Below, piece by piece: positions 14,627 to 22,493 of a DNA stretch of 38,374 bases. The stretch is taken from the NCBI GenBank assembly GCA_947372235.1, contig CANBSW010000024.1, positions 1 through 38,374 on the forward strand, given 5' to 3'. The stretch comes from Chitinophagaceae bacterium (lineage in GTDB: Bacteria; Bacteroidota; Bacteroidia; Chitinophagales; Chitinophagaceae). A model generated the notes under the pieces. The model ran no database searches and had not been told where the DNA came from. It saw nothing but the letters and a program-made list of their open reading frames with translations. How positions within the stretch are numbered: the first letter of the stretch is position 1; every line of letters starts with the position of its first letter. The translations under genes and the position numbers were made by a program.

Positions 14627-15280
14627 TCAGTTACGCCATTTAAACGTGTTGATTAAATGTTTCATGTCCTCCAGCAAAAAACGATTCACAATACCCAGTG
14701 AATCTGTATTCGGTGTTGCATCAAAATACAATGCGCCACGTAAAAAATGTTTGGTTGTATCAGTCAGCATAAATTGATTGGCTGTAGCTACATCCCCGCC
14801 AACAGTAAAAAAAACACCATGTACTCCATTAGGTGTGGCAAGTAAAGTATCTTCAATAGAATAAGCTTTCGAAGTATGCTTGCCTGTTAAATTAAATGTT
14901 TGTTTGATCAACGTATCAATATTATACTTCTGTGGATCTTTATAGCTGATATAAATTCTTCCGTGAAACTGTGGAAAATCCACATTTATCCACCAGGGAT
15001 TTTCTGTAGCTTCTCCAAAGAAAGTACTGTCTTTAACCACAGTAGCATACACCGGATATTCGAATGAATAAGGATACCCCGCCTGATCAAACACCTGGTA
15101 TTTCTTTTCCGGAAAATCGATCTTGAAATAGCCTTTGGGCTTGGGTGTATATGTGCTGTTGCAGGAAAATAAAACCACCGTCAACAGTCCACAGACAACA
15201 GTAAAAACAATTGTACTTCTATTTTTTTTTGACTGTCGTCCGTCTTCTGTCGTCCGTCGTCTATTAACTGCTTCTTTCAT
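14627..15280 (-). CDS. gldD: gliding motility lipoprotein GldD
   Basis: A 217-residue lipoprotein needed for gliding in Bacteroidota. The mature part shows GYFKIDFPEKKYQ, YPYSFEYPVYA, NPWWINVDFP and GRIYISYKD, all typical of GldD. The signal peptide is unusual: a 21-residue charged n-region, a hydrophobic core (residues 22-37) and the lipobox LFSC with C40. No later start fits, since no Met occurs before the lipobox. Residues 7-17 (RRRTTEDGRQS) and about 26-35 (FTVVCGLLTV) are encoded by two facing heptad arrays (see 15177-15262). It starts 10 bases after the gldE stop, so the two are one operon. GldD and GldE are thought to act together in the cell envelope. Confidence 0.92.
   Translation of the reverse strand: MKEAVNRRRTTEDGRQSKKNRSTIVFTVVCGLLTVVLFSCNSTYTPKPKGYFKIDFPEKKYQVFDQAGYPYSFEYPVYATVVKDSTFFGEATENPWWINVDFPQFHGRIYISYKDPQKYNIDTLIKQTFNLTGKHTSKAYSIEDTLLATPNGVHGVFFTVGGDVATANQFMLTDTTKHFLRGALYFDATPNTDSLGIVNRFLLEDMKHLINTFKWRN
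15177..15262 (-). repeat. facing heptad arrays encoding the GldD signal peptide
   Basis: In plus-strand reading: ACCGTCA, ACAGTCC, ACAGACA, ACAGTAA at 15177-15204, and ACTGTCG, TCCGTCT, TCTGTCG, TCCGTCG at 15232-15259, both at exact 7-nt spacing. The two arrays are largely complementary; on the mRNA GGACGACAGT pairs with ACTGTTGTCT without a mismatch (two G-U pairs), and further pairs follow. The hairpin would lie about 18-100 bases into the gldD coding region. Confidence 0.7.
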
Positions 15281-15290
15281 AGTTTCAAAT

Positions 15291-16634
15291 CTACTCCGTC
15301 AACTGCGGCTTAATGGTAACTTTTACTTTCTGTATTCTGTTCTTCTCTACTTCTAAAACAGTAAATTCAAAATCTCCGCTATTCAATACTTTGGCAGGCA
15401 TTGGAATTTCGCCGGCCAGTTCCAACACCAATCCTGCAAGAGAATCACTTTCTCCTTTTACTGCATCAAAAGTATCCGTTTGCAGATCCATGATCTTACA
15501 TACATCATTGATCATTGTACGGCCTTCAAAAATATAATTGTTCTCATCTAACTTTTTATATCCTGTTTCTTCTTCATCAAATTCATCCTTGATCTCACCA
15601 ATCACCTCCTCCAGAATATCTTCCAGTGTAACAATACCACTGGTACCGCCAAATTCATCTACCACTACGGCAAAATGGATTCGTTTTAACTGAAATTCTT
15701 TCAACAGGTCTTCAATAAATTTCTGTTCATGTACAAAATAAGGAGGGCGCATCAAACCATGCCATTCATAATCATCAGGCTCATGTAAAAATGCGATCAG
15801 ATCTTTTGTATGAATCATCCCCATTACATTATCAAGATCTTCTTTGTAAACCGGCAATCTGCTGTAATGCCAGTCTCTTACAGTGCTGATCAGTTCACCA
15901 AAAGCCATTGTATGATCTATCCCATGCACATCAACCCTGGTTTGCATGATCTGCTTAACAGTAATATTTCCGAATTTCACAATGCCTTTGAGAATATTTT
16001 TTTCGTTTTCAGATGCCGTATTCTGCGTAGTCAGGTCGATGGCATGATCCAGTTCTTCCAGACTATATGCACCGTTTGTACGATTGGCCAATCTTTTTTC
16101 TACGATATCAGAATATTTTACCAAACGTTTACTTAATCCGGCACAGGTATAAGAAACCATCTGAACAATTCCGCCAAAGTCTTTTGCAAAACGGATATTG
16201 TTTTGAGTAGCCAATACTTTCGGCATCACTTCTCCAAACAAAACCAATAAAAAAGATACGGCTACTACTTTGATCACAAACTCAAGCCAAACAGCATCAA
16301 ACTTTTCAAAATTGAACATATCATCGATCAGTAAATTGGAGATGATGATGATGGAGATGTTGATAAAACTATTTGCGATCAATAAAGAAGCCAATAAGGT
16401 TTTAGGCTCTTCCAACAGATCAACAATTCTTTTGAACGGAGGTTGTTGTTTTGCTTTAAGATTATTGATATCCTTATAGGTAAGTGAAAAGAACGCCACT
16501 TCTGATCCCGACAAAACAAATGAGAGGAACAACAAAAGAAATAATATCATTACCAAAACAGTAGTACCCTGCGCCTGTAAGGCTGATAATAATGTAGGAT
16601 GAAAAAATAACTGCAAAACCGGGTGATGATCCAA
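15291..16634 (-). CDS. gldE: gliding motility-associated protein GldE (CNNM/CBS/CorC)
   Basis: A 447-residue membrane protein. It opens with a DUF21/CNNM domain of about four helices (TVLVMILFLLLFLSFVLSGSEVAFFSL near residue 25-50), then two CBS domains (about 205-330, with MQTRVDVHGID and FVVDEFGGTSGIVTLEDILEE-type sequence) and a CorC/HlyC-type C-terminal domain (to 440). The family includes Mg/Co transport-related proteins; in Bacteroidota this member is GldE, required for gliding when GldD is limiting. The order mutY-ssb-gldE-gldD is characteristic of the phylum and supports the name. The ATG at 16634 gives a short N-terminal stretch (MDHHPVLQLFF) that may be variable. Confidence 0.92.
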   Translation of the reverse strand: MDHHPVLQLFFHPTLLSALQAQGTTVLVMILFLLLFLSFVLSGSEVAFFSLTYKDINNLKAKQQPPFKRIVDLLEEPKTLLASLLIANSFINISIIIISNLLIDDMFNFEKFDAVWLEFVIKVVAVSFLLVLFGEVMPKVLATQNNIRFAKDFGGIVQMVSYTCAGLSKRLVKYSDIVEKRLANRTNGAYSLEELDHAIDLTTQNTASENEKNILKGIVKFGNITVKQIMQTRVDVHGIDHTMAFGELISTVRDWHYSRLPVYKEDLDNVMGMIHTKDLIAFLHEPDDYEWHGLMRPPYFVHEQKFIEDLLKEFQLKRIHFAVVVDEFGGTSGIVTLEDILEEVIGEIKDEFDEEETGYKKLDENNYIFEGRTMINDVCKIMDLQTDTFDAVKGESDSLAGLVLELAGEIPMPAKVLNSGDFEFTVLEVEKNRIQKVKVTIKPQLTE

Positions 16635-16728
16635 AGCAACATTTTTTATTGAAAAATAAGTCTATCAGGGCATTTGCATTTCCCCGATATCCCAATCACG
16701 CAAAAGTATTGTTTCTTGCCGATTACTG

Positions 16729-17160
16729 TCAGAATGGTAAACTTTCTCCCGGATCGGTTAATGGTGGAAGATCATCTCCCGGATAGCCTTCTAAGCCATC
16801 TCCGGTTCCCTGCCCGCCATGACCATCACCCCGTTTGTCTAACATAATCAGGTTATCTCCTACCACTTCAGTAGCAAATTTCTTATTGCCCTCTTTATCT
16901 TCCCAACTCCGGGTGCGCAAACGGCCCTCTATATAAATCAGACTTCCTTTATGAAGGTATTTCTGCGCCAGCTCAGCAAGCCCCCGCCATAGTACCACCG
17001 TATGCCATTCTGTTTGCGAGATCAATTTGCCCGACCGGTCTTTATAGGTTTCTGTAGTGGCCAAAGGAAATTTTGCTACCCCAATATTGCCTTCCAGATG
17101 CTGAACATCAGGATCCTTTCCAAGGTTTCCGATCAGCATTACCCGATTAACTCCTCTCAT
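16729..17160 (-). CDS. ssb: single-stranded DNA-binding protein
   Basis: A 143-residue SSB with an N-terminal OB fold: MRGVNRVMLIGNLGKDPDVQ at the start, FPLATTETYKDRSGK, TEWHTVVLWRGLAELAQKYL and GSLIYIEGRLRTRSW, then a glycine-rich linker and the tip DPGESLPF that binds partner proteins. I chose the ATG at 17160, because the open frame upstream adds 29 residues unlike any SSB and family members start with MRGVNRV. It binds exposed single strands in replication and repair. It lies 108 bases downstream of mutY and 94 bases upstream of gldE on the same strand. Confidence 0.95.
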   Translation of the reverse strand: MRGVNRVMLIGNLGKDPDVQHLEGNIGVAKFPLATTETYKDRSGKLISQTEWHTVVLWRGLAELAQKYLHKGSLIYIEGRLRTRSWEDKEGNKKFATEVVGDNLIMLDKRGDGHGGQGTGDGLEGYPGDDLPPLTDPGESLPF

Positions 17161-17268
17161 ACGATAGGTTTTAAGTTCGTCGCAAATTGAATCACTCTTA
17201 AAAATAACTTTTTTTAAGCAACAAAAGAACAGCTGTGGAAATTTCACAGTTTACTGTGATTTGGTATT

Positions 17269-18354
17269 TTAAAACAAGGTTTCCTGCAGAATTGGTGTTT
17301 CCAGATAAGCAGTAATCAATTTAGGAAATGCCAACTTACGTAAAGATCGAATGGGTTGCCAATCGTATTTTTTAAGGAAAGAAGGGATAGATTTGATCTC
17401 CACCCAAATAAACTGCCCCTTTATCTGTTGATGGGTTAGTTGTTGAACCATCACCGGAGATATTTGCTTTATCCTCGCTTTCGATATCCCTATTTGTTCG
17501 TGTAACCATGCTTGTACCGAACTTTCATTCCATTTTATCTGTTCCTCCGTTTCAAGTAAATAAAATTCAAACAGATCCCGCCATACATCTTTTGCTTCGC
17601 GCTGATGTACCAATAATTTTCCTTCAAACTCAAACAAAAAATAATAGAACCATCTGTGTTTACGCTTCAGTGTTTTCTCTTTAACAGGTAATTGGTTCAC
17701 TTTGCCCTCATTGAATGCCGTACAAAACCGTTGCATCACACAACTGCTGCAAGTTGGGGCAAAGGGCTTGCAAACCGTTGCCCCAAAATCCATAATGGCC
17801 TGGTTAAATATACCGGCTTGCGTTTTATAAAGTACTTTTCCGGCCAATTCAGTAAACAGTTCTTTACCTTTTGTTGAATCAATCGCTTCATCAATCCCAA
17901 AAAAGCGGGAAAGAACCCTGAACACATTACCATCCACCACCGCATAAGGCAAATTATAAGCAAAAGAGGCTATTGCTGATGCAGTATAGGGCCCAACCCC
18001 CTTTAAAGCCAGAATATCCTCATATTGATCAGGAAATATCCCTTTTCTGCTTGTTACGATCTCTCTGGCCGTAAATAACAGGTTCCGGCATCGGTTATAA
18101 TAACCCAAGCCTTCCCATAATTTAAACACTTCCTGATCCTGCGCTTTTGCCAAATGTCTGATCGTTGGATATCTCTTGATGAAATTGTTATAATACTGCA
18201 TCCCCTGCGCCACCCGGGTTTGTTGCAGGATCACTTCACTCAACCAGATTTTATAAGGATCTTTCTCCCCTTTCCATGGCATTTCACGGGTATTCTGCTG
18301 CTTATGCCATTTCATTAAAATATCAGTAAATTTTTTCTCGATCATGTCCAACAA
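17269..18354 (-). CDS. mutY: A/G-specific adenine DNA glycosylase MutY
   Basis: A 361-residue repair enzyme that removes adenine opposite 8-oxoguanine. The catalytic Glu is E40 in LSEVILQQTRV, the helix-hairpin-helix is LKGVGPYTASAIASFAY (117-133) and the catalytic Asp is D141 in VVDGNVFRVL. The Fe-S cluster cysteines are C195, C202, C205 and C211 (C-x6-C-x2-C-x5-C, the MutY pattern). A NUDIX-like C-terminal domain (about 235-350) reads the 8-oxoG base. The start could also be the Met at residue 4. It is divergent from the HU gene across a 210-base gap that must hold both promoters, though I could not place a full -7 box there. Confidence 0.96.
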   Translation of the reverse strand: MLDMIEKKFTDILMKWHKQQNTREMPWKGEKDPYKIWLSEVILQQTRVAQGMQYYNNFIKRYPTIRHLAKAQDQEVFKLWEGLGYYNRCRNLLFTAREIVTSRKGIFPDQYEDILALKGVGPYTASAIASFAYNLPYAVVDGNVFRVLSRFFGIDEAIDSTKGKELFTELAGKVLYKTQAGIFNQAIMDFGATVCKPFAPTCSSCVMQRFCTAFNEGKVNQLPVKEKTLKRKHRWFYYFLFEFEGKLLVHQREAKDVWRDLFEFYLLETEEQIKWNESSVQAWLHEQIGISKARIKQISPVMVQQLTHQQIKGQFIWVEIKSIPSFLKKYDWQPIRSLRKLAFPKLITAYLETPILQETLF

Positions 18355-18564
18355 ATATTATACAAAACAACAGTCTATCCCATTTTAAGTTTTATCGATT
18401 TATATAAAATAATTGTCATTTAATTATTCCTTACCTAAAAAGTTGGAAGATTGAACCATTTATCTATCAATTAGTAACGTCTATAATATTTACGCTATCT
18501 TTCTTGTATTAATCAATCTTTTTAGCTTATTTTAAGGTCTTATACCTAAACAAAACATACCAAA

Positions 18565-18855
18565 ATGAGAAAATCAGATCTCATCAATCAGATTTCGGAC
18601 AAAACCGGCATCCCAAAAGTGGACGTGTTGGTTACTTTGGAAACCATGTTCAAAGAAGTGAAAGAAAGTCTTTCCAATGGCCAAAACATTTATATCCGTG
18701 GCTTTGGAAGCTTTATCACTAAAAAAAGAGCAGCCAAAATTGGCCGTAATATCAAAAAGAACGTTGCCGTTGAAATTCCGGAACATTATATTCCTGCTTT
18801 CAAGCCGGCAAAAGAATTTGTGAGCGAAGTGAAAAGCAAGCATAAGCCTGACTAA
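18565..18855 (+). CDS. HU-family DNA-binding protein
   Basis: A 96-residue nucleoid protein. It begins MRKSDLINQISDKTGIP, then the dimer helices, GQNIYIRGFGSFITKKRAAKIGRN (the family signature around the G-F-G-S-F turn), the DNA-binding beta-arm with NIKKNVAVEIPEHYIPAFKPA and a basic tail KSKHKPD. HU bends and packs DNA as a dimer. It is divergent from mutY. Its stop codon overlaps a TAACTTTG box that may drive the next gene. Confidence 0.93.
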   Translation: MRKSDLINQISDKTGIPKVDVLVTLETMFKEVKESLSNGQNIYIRGFGSFITKKRAAKIGRNIKKNVAVEIPEHYIPAFKPAKEFVSEVKSKHKPD

Positions 18856-18860
18856 CTTTG
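18853..18860 (+). promoter_or_regulatory. -7 box overlapping the HU stop codon
   Basis: TAACTTTG is an exact TAnnTTTG match and its first three bases are the HU stop codon TAA. It lies 17 bases before the GTG start of the TPR gene. A -33 TTG at correct spacing was not found. Confidence 0.4.
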
Positions 18861-18877
18861 CACAAAGTGTTCTATTA

Positions 18878-19726
18878 GTGAAAAAACAGCAAATTTTATT
18901 AGTCGGTATCGCCTCCGTTATTTTTGTTTTATTGTATTTATTTGGAAACACTCCCCCTCCGAAAAAAATAGATTCGACAGCCACAGGTGCACAACAAGTT
19001 GAAAATCAAACAATTAAATTTGAAGACCTACTTGTAAAAGCCAAGCAAAAAATCAGTGCCGATCAGTCTCAACGCCTTATGAAACTGGAAAATTCAGTAG
19101 TAAGAGGTGATGTAAAAGACCAACAAATACATGTTTATCACCAGCTGGCCCGCTTCTGGTCTGACTCGGCACATATCTTCGAACCCTACGCATATTATAC
19201 AGCAGAAGCCGCGAAGTTGGAAAATTCTGAAAAAAGCCTCACCTTTGCCGCCCGCCTGTTTTTAGACAACCTGATGACAGAGGGTCAACCAGCCATGCAA
19301 CACTGGCTGGCTAGTAATGCAAAAGTTCTTTTTGAGAAAGCGTTAATCATCAATCCGGCTAATGATTCAAGTAAAATTGGCATTGGTGCCTGTTACCTGT
19401 TTGGAAACATTTCGAACAATCCGATGGAAGGTATTTTACCTGTCAGGGAAATTGTTCAGAAGAACCCGGGCAATGTATATGCCCATATGGTTCTTGGTTT
19501 GGGAGGAAAGAAAAGCGGTCAGTTTGATAAAGCCATCGAACATTTTATTGTGGTTGTTGAAAAACAGCCTGAAAATGTGGAAGGGCTAATCAACCTCGCT
19601 GAGTGTTACGAAGAGAAAGGTGATAAAGCCAATGCAGTTAAGTGGTACTCAGCTGTAAAGAAACTGGTAAAAATACCGGAAGCACAAAAAGAACTGGATA
19701 AACGCATTACCGAACTGAAGAAATAA
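18878..19726 (+). CDS. membrane-anchored tetratricopeptide-repeat protein
   Basis: A 282-residue protein with one N-terminal membrane helix (ILLVGIASVIFVLLYLFG, about residues 5-22) and a helical repeat region outside. TPR-like units are seen at YAYYTAEAAKLENSEKS, NVYAHMVLGLGGKKSGQFD, AIEHFIVVVEKQPENVEGL and NLAECYEEKGDKANAVKWY. TPR domains bind other proteins; the partner is unknown. The start is a GTG at 18878 (GTG AAA AAA CAG), 22 bases after the HU stop, with no in-frame ATG near. This gene follows HU and precedes rng in many Bacteroidota, from what I recall of the order. Confidence 0.85.
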   Translation: MKKQQILLVGIASVIFVLLYLFGNTPPPKKIDSTATGAQQVENQTIKFEDLLVKAKQKISADQSQRLMKLENSVVRGDVKDQQIHVYHQLARFWSDSAHIFEPYAYYTAEAAKLENSEKSLTFAARLFLDNLMTEGQPAMQHWLASNAKVLFEKALIINPANDSSKIGIGACYLFGNISNNPMEGILPVREIVQKNPGNVYAHMVLGLGGKKSGQFDKAIEHFIVVVEKQPENVEGLINLAECYEEKGDKANAVKWYSAVKKLVKIPEAQKELDKRITELKK

Positions 19727-19760
19727 ATTCTATTATTTAACTTATAAAAATTCCTTGAGT

Positions 19761-19856
19761 ATGCCTTGTGGTAAGAAGAGAAAGCGTCATAAAATTGCGA
19801 CTCACAAACGTAAAAAACGTTTAAGAAAGAACCGTCATAAGAAAAAGAATAAGTAA
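19761..19856 (+). CDS. 31-residue basic protein, AURKAIP1/COX24 (mS38-like) family
   Basis: A very small protein of 31 residues, starting MPCGKKRKRHKIATHKRKKR and ending HKKKNK. Eighteen of the residues are Lys or Arg and three are His. It matches the short Bacteroidota proteins assigned to the AURKAIP1/COX24 domain (formerly DUF1713), whose mitochondrial relatives (mS38) sit on the small ribosomal subunit near the decoding site. A ribosomal location here is inference from the family. It lies 34 bases after the TPR gene and 22 bases before a perfect 15-bp terminator stem, so it probably ends that transcript. Confidence 0.85.
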   Translation: MPCGKKRKRHKIATHKRKKRLRKNRHKKKNK

Positions 19857-19877
19857 TTCTTGATTTTGACCTTATAT

Positions 19878-19910
19878 AAAAGCAGTCACGCCTTTGGCGT
19901 GACTGCTTTT
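19878..19910 (+). terminator. strong terminator after the small basic protein
   Basis: AAAAGCAGTCACGCC (19878-19892) is a perfect reverse complement of GGCGTGACTGCTTTT (19896-19910) with loop TTT. The stem ends in a run of T. It closes the HU-TPR-small protein transcript. Confidence 0.88.
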
Positions 19911-20054
19911 AACACTTTACCGGATTCCGTCACTACCTTTCTACGCTGCAACTTTTCCTTTTCCTTCCTGTTATGGTGATGGGTGTTATGGGTGTAAGTG
20001 TGTTTTGATTTGCCGTATACCGGCCGTGATTTTGTATTTAAAAGTTGCTATTTT

Positions 20055-21608
20055 GTGAACAAAGAACTAATTATTAATGCAGGCCCTACAGGCGTTGAAA
20101 TCGCATTTCTGGAGGATAAGAAACTCGTAGAGCTGCATAACGAAACAACCAACGCGAGCTTTGCTGTTGGCGATCTGTATCTGGGTAAAGTAAAAAAACT
20201 GATACCTGGATTGAATGCCGCATTTGTGGATGTAGGTTTTGAAAAAGATGCCTTCCTTCATTATACGGATCTGAGCCCGTATGTAAAGTCGATCCTTAAA
20301 TTCACACAACTGGCGATGAATGATAAGGATCCTAATGGATTCGATTTTGCCAGATTTCAATCAGAACCTGAAATCATAAAAACGGGAAAGATTAATGAGG
20401 TATTGAATGGTAAGCCACATGTATTGGTTCAGATCTTAAAAGAACCTATTGCAGCAAAGGGCCCGCGTTTGAGTTGCGAATTATCATTACCCGGAAGATT
20501 TGTGGTACTCACCCCTTTTAATGAAATTGTTGCTGTTTCTAAAAAGATACATTCTTCTGAAGAAAGAAAAAGATTACACAAAATTGTAGAAGCTATCCGT
20601 CCAAAGAATTTTGGTGTGATTGTAAGAACTGCTGCCGAAGGAAAAAGTACAGCCGAACTTCACCAGGATCTGCTTGCTTTAGGCGAAACATGGAATACCA
20701 TGAAAGCCAATCTGAAAGGAGCTGTAGCTCCCGTAAGAATCTTAAGCGAAGAAAATAAGACAACCAGTATTTTGAGGGATCTGCTGAGTGCCGATTTTAA
20801 TAAAGTAGTGGTAAATGATAAAAATCTTTTTGCCGTAACGCAAAGCTATATTCAACGTATTGCGCCTGACAAAATAGATATTGTAAGCTTCTACCAAACA
20901 ACCGGCCTGCCTATTTTTGACCAGTTTGGTGTAACCAAGCAGGTAAAATCTTCTTTTGGTAAAACAGTTAATCTGCCAAGCGGCGCTTACCTGATCATTG
21001 AACATACGGAAGCCTTGCATGTTGTAGACGTAAACAGCGGCTATAAAAGTGTAAGCAATAATCAGGAAGACAATGCGCTTGAAACCAACCTTGAGGCTGC
21101 GGAAGAGATTGCACGCCAGTTAAGATTGAGGGATATTGGCGGAATTATTGTGATCGACTTCATTGATATGAAGTTGCCCGATAACAAACGCAAAGTGCAG
21201 GAAGCCATGGAAGGTTTTATGAAAACCGATCGCGCCAAACATTCTGTACTGCCCATTTCCAAATTTGGTTTATTACAGGTAACCCGTCAAAGAATGCGCC
21301 CTGAAGTAAATATTAATACTTCAGAAAATTGTCCGGCATGTAATGGTACCGGAAAAATTTCTTCTACTTTATTATTGGAAGATGAAATTGAAAAACGTCT
21401 TTCCTATTTAGTTACACATGGCCACAAAAATTTAACATTGGTGGTACATCCTATCGTATATTCTTACTTAACAAAAGGTTTCTTTACTTCTATTGTTAAA
21501 CGTTGGAAACGTAAATTCAAAACCAATCTGAAGGCCAAAGAAAATACCAACTATCATCTGATAGAATTCAAATTCTTTAATGAACATGAGGAAGAAATAA
21601 AATTCTAA
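20055..21608 (+). CDS. rng: ribonuclease G/E family protein
   Basis: A 517-residue endoribonuclease for rRNA maturation and mRNA decay. I chose the GTG at 20055, giving MNKELIINAGPTGVEIAFLE as in relatives; the open frame upstream (from 19998) adds 19 unrelated residues partly encoded by a short word repeat. An S1-like domain comes first (GDLYLGKVKKLIPGLNAAFVD near 40-60). The Mg-binding aspartates are D325 (HVVDVNSG) and D368 (GGIIVIDFIDM), 43 residues apart as in RNase E. The zinc-link cysteines are C426 and C429 (CPACNGTGK). The long C-terminal scaffold of RNase E is absent, so it is the RNase G form. Confidence 0.93.
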   Translation: MNKELIINAGPTGVEIAFLEDKKLVELHNETTNASFAVGDLYLGKVKKLIPGLNAAFVDVGFEKDAFLHYTDLSPYVKSILKFTQLAMNDKDPNGFDFARFQSEPEIIKTGKINEVLNGKPHVLVQILKEPIAAKGPRLSCELSLPGRFVVLTPFNEIVAVSKKIHSSEERKRLHKIVEAIRPKNFGVIVRTAAEGKSTAELHQDLLALGETWNTMKANLKGAVAPVRILSEENKTTSILRDLLSADFNKVVVNDKNLFAVTQSYIQRIAPDKIDIVSFYQTTGLPIFDQFGVTKQVKSSFGKTVNLPSGAYLIIEHTEALHVVDVNSGYKSVSNNQEDNALETNLEAAEEIARQLRLRDIGGIIVIDFIDMKLPDNKRKVQEAMEGFMKTDRAKHSVLPISKFGLLQVTRQRMRPEVNINTSENCPACNGTGKISSTLLLEDEIEKRLSYLVTHGHKNLTLVVHPIVYSYLTKGFFTSIVKRWKRKFKTNLKAKENTNYHLIEFKFFNEHEEEIKF

Positions 21609-21609
21609 A

Positions 21610-21668
21610 CTATTCTTGTATAAAAAAACTCAGATTGAATAATCTGAGTTTTTTTTATACAAGAATAG
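21610..21668. terminator. two-way terminator between rng and the secreted protein gene
   Basis: CTATTCTTGTAT followed by seven A, then CTCAGATT (21610-21636), pairs with AATCTGAG, eight T and ATACAAGAATAG (21641-21668) around a GAAT loop; one extra T is bulged. The A and T runs make it work in both directions, which fits the converging genes. Confidence 0.9.
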
Positions 21669-21673
21669 TATTA

Positions 21674-22387
21674 TTACAGTGAGTTATAATACTTCAGCAG
21701 CTTAGTTACCTGATCAGCGTTTTTAAAATTTACTTTATTGGTCAGAATATACTGGGTAATTTCTTTCTGTTTATCTGTTAGCTCGGCAAGAATAAAGTCT
21801 TTATCTTTTTTCCACCTTTTCATTACCCCTTTTATATAGAGATAATAATCTTCATAAGTCTCCATATCTTTCGCGATCTCACCTGACAATTCATTTTTTC
21901 GCTCGCTCACTTTTTTTATGATAGATTTCAAAAAACTGCAACGACCTTCTGATAGAACGAGATAAAAATTTTGATTCGTCTGTTTATCAACCGCAGGAAA
22001 TCCTGTTACGAATTTATATGGAATGATACCATCAGTTGTTGTGTCATCATAGGTTACTTCTTTCACCATCCCGGCAAACAGAAACCCCTCCACTTCATTT
22101 GAAGAAATAAAATGTACCTCTTGTGTTACCATATCGATCCGGGTTTTCACTCCAACAAATGTTCGGCCTTGTCCTTGACTCAGTTTAATATTGGCGAATT
22201 TGTATTTTTCATCAAAATAAGGTGTACCACTCACATTGTTATAAATGTTCTCAAAAGGCCTTCCGTTTACATCGGTGATTGATATCTGGTCTGCCCAGTT
22301 ACCTCTGATCACTACACCATTTCCCTGTGCTTGAACAGCATTGATAAATAATACTGCAATAACTATTTGAAAAATAGATCTGGGCAT
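21674..22387 (-). CDS. secreted hypothetical protein downstream of susD
   Basis: A 237-residue protein that I do not recognise. I chose the ATG at 22387, which gives a clean signal peptide (MPRSIFQIVIAVLFINAVQAQ, cleavage near residue 20); the longer frame from 22438 starts inside the terminator stem. The mature part begins with GNWADQISITDVNGRPFENIY, a mixed-strand region, and ends with a charged helical part (KSIIKKVSERKNELSGEIAKD and further) of about 80 residues. It lies 106 bases after susD, separated by a hairpin, so it may be a separate transcript. An envelope role is likely from the signal peptide only. Confidence 0.7.
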   Translation of the reverse strand: MPRSIFQIVIAVLFINAVQAQGNGVVIRGNWADQISITDVNGRPFENIYNNVSGTPYFDEKYKFANIKLSQGQGRTFVGVKTRIDMVTQEVHFISSNEVEGFLFAGMVKEVTYDDTTTDGIIPYKFVTGFPAVDKQTNQNFYLVLSEGRCSFLKSIIKKVSERKNELSGEIAKDMETYEDYYLYIKGVMKRWKKDKDFILAELTDKQKEITQYILTNKVNFKNADQVTKLLKYYNSL

Positions 22388-22433
22388 AAAGGTTTCATTG
22401 TTTTTTAAAGTTACTACAACCCTCCTAAAAATA

Positions 22434-22460
22434 ATCAAGCCCCCAAAATGGGGGCTTGAT
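22434..22460 (-). terminator. hairpin after susD
   Basis: ATCAAGCCCCC (22434-22444) and GGGGGCTTGAT (22450-22460) form a perfect 11-bp stem with an AAAAT loop. Read on the minus strand it lies 33 bases after the susD stop and is followed by TTATTTTTAG, a weak U-rich run. It probably ends or weakens the susCD transcript. Confidence 0.7.
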
Positions 22461-22493
22461 CAATAAAAAAAACAGTATTTGAAATGAATTCAA

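Noticed and set aside
17161-17247. 29-residue N-terminal extension of SSB
   Set aside because: Hydrophobic and basic sequence with no place in the OB fold; the ATG at 17160 matches the family start.
19998-20054. Upstream ATG start for RNase G
   Set aside because: It adds 19 residues unlike the family and begins in a short word repeat; the GTG at 20055 gives the conserved MNKELIINAGPTG start.
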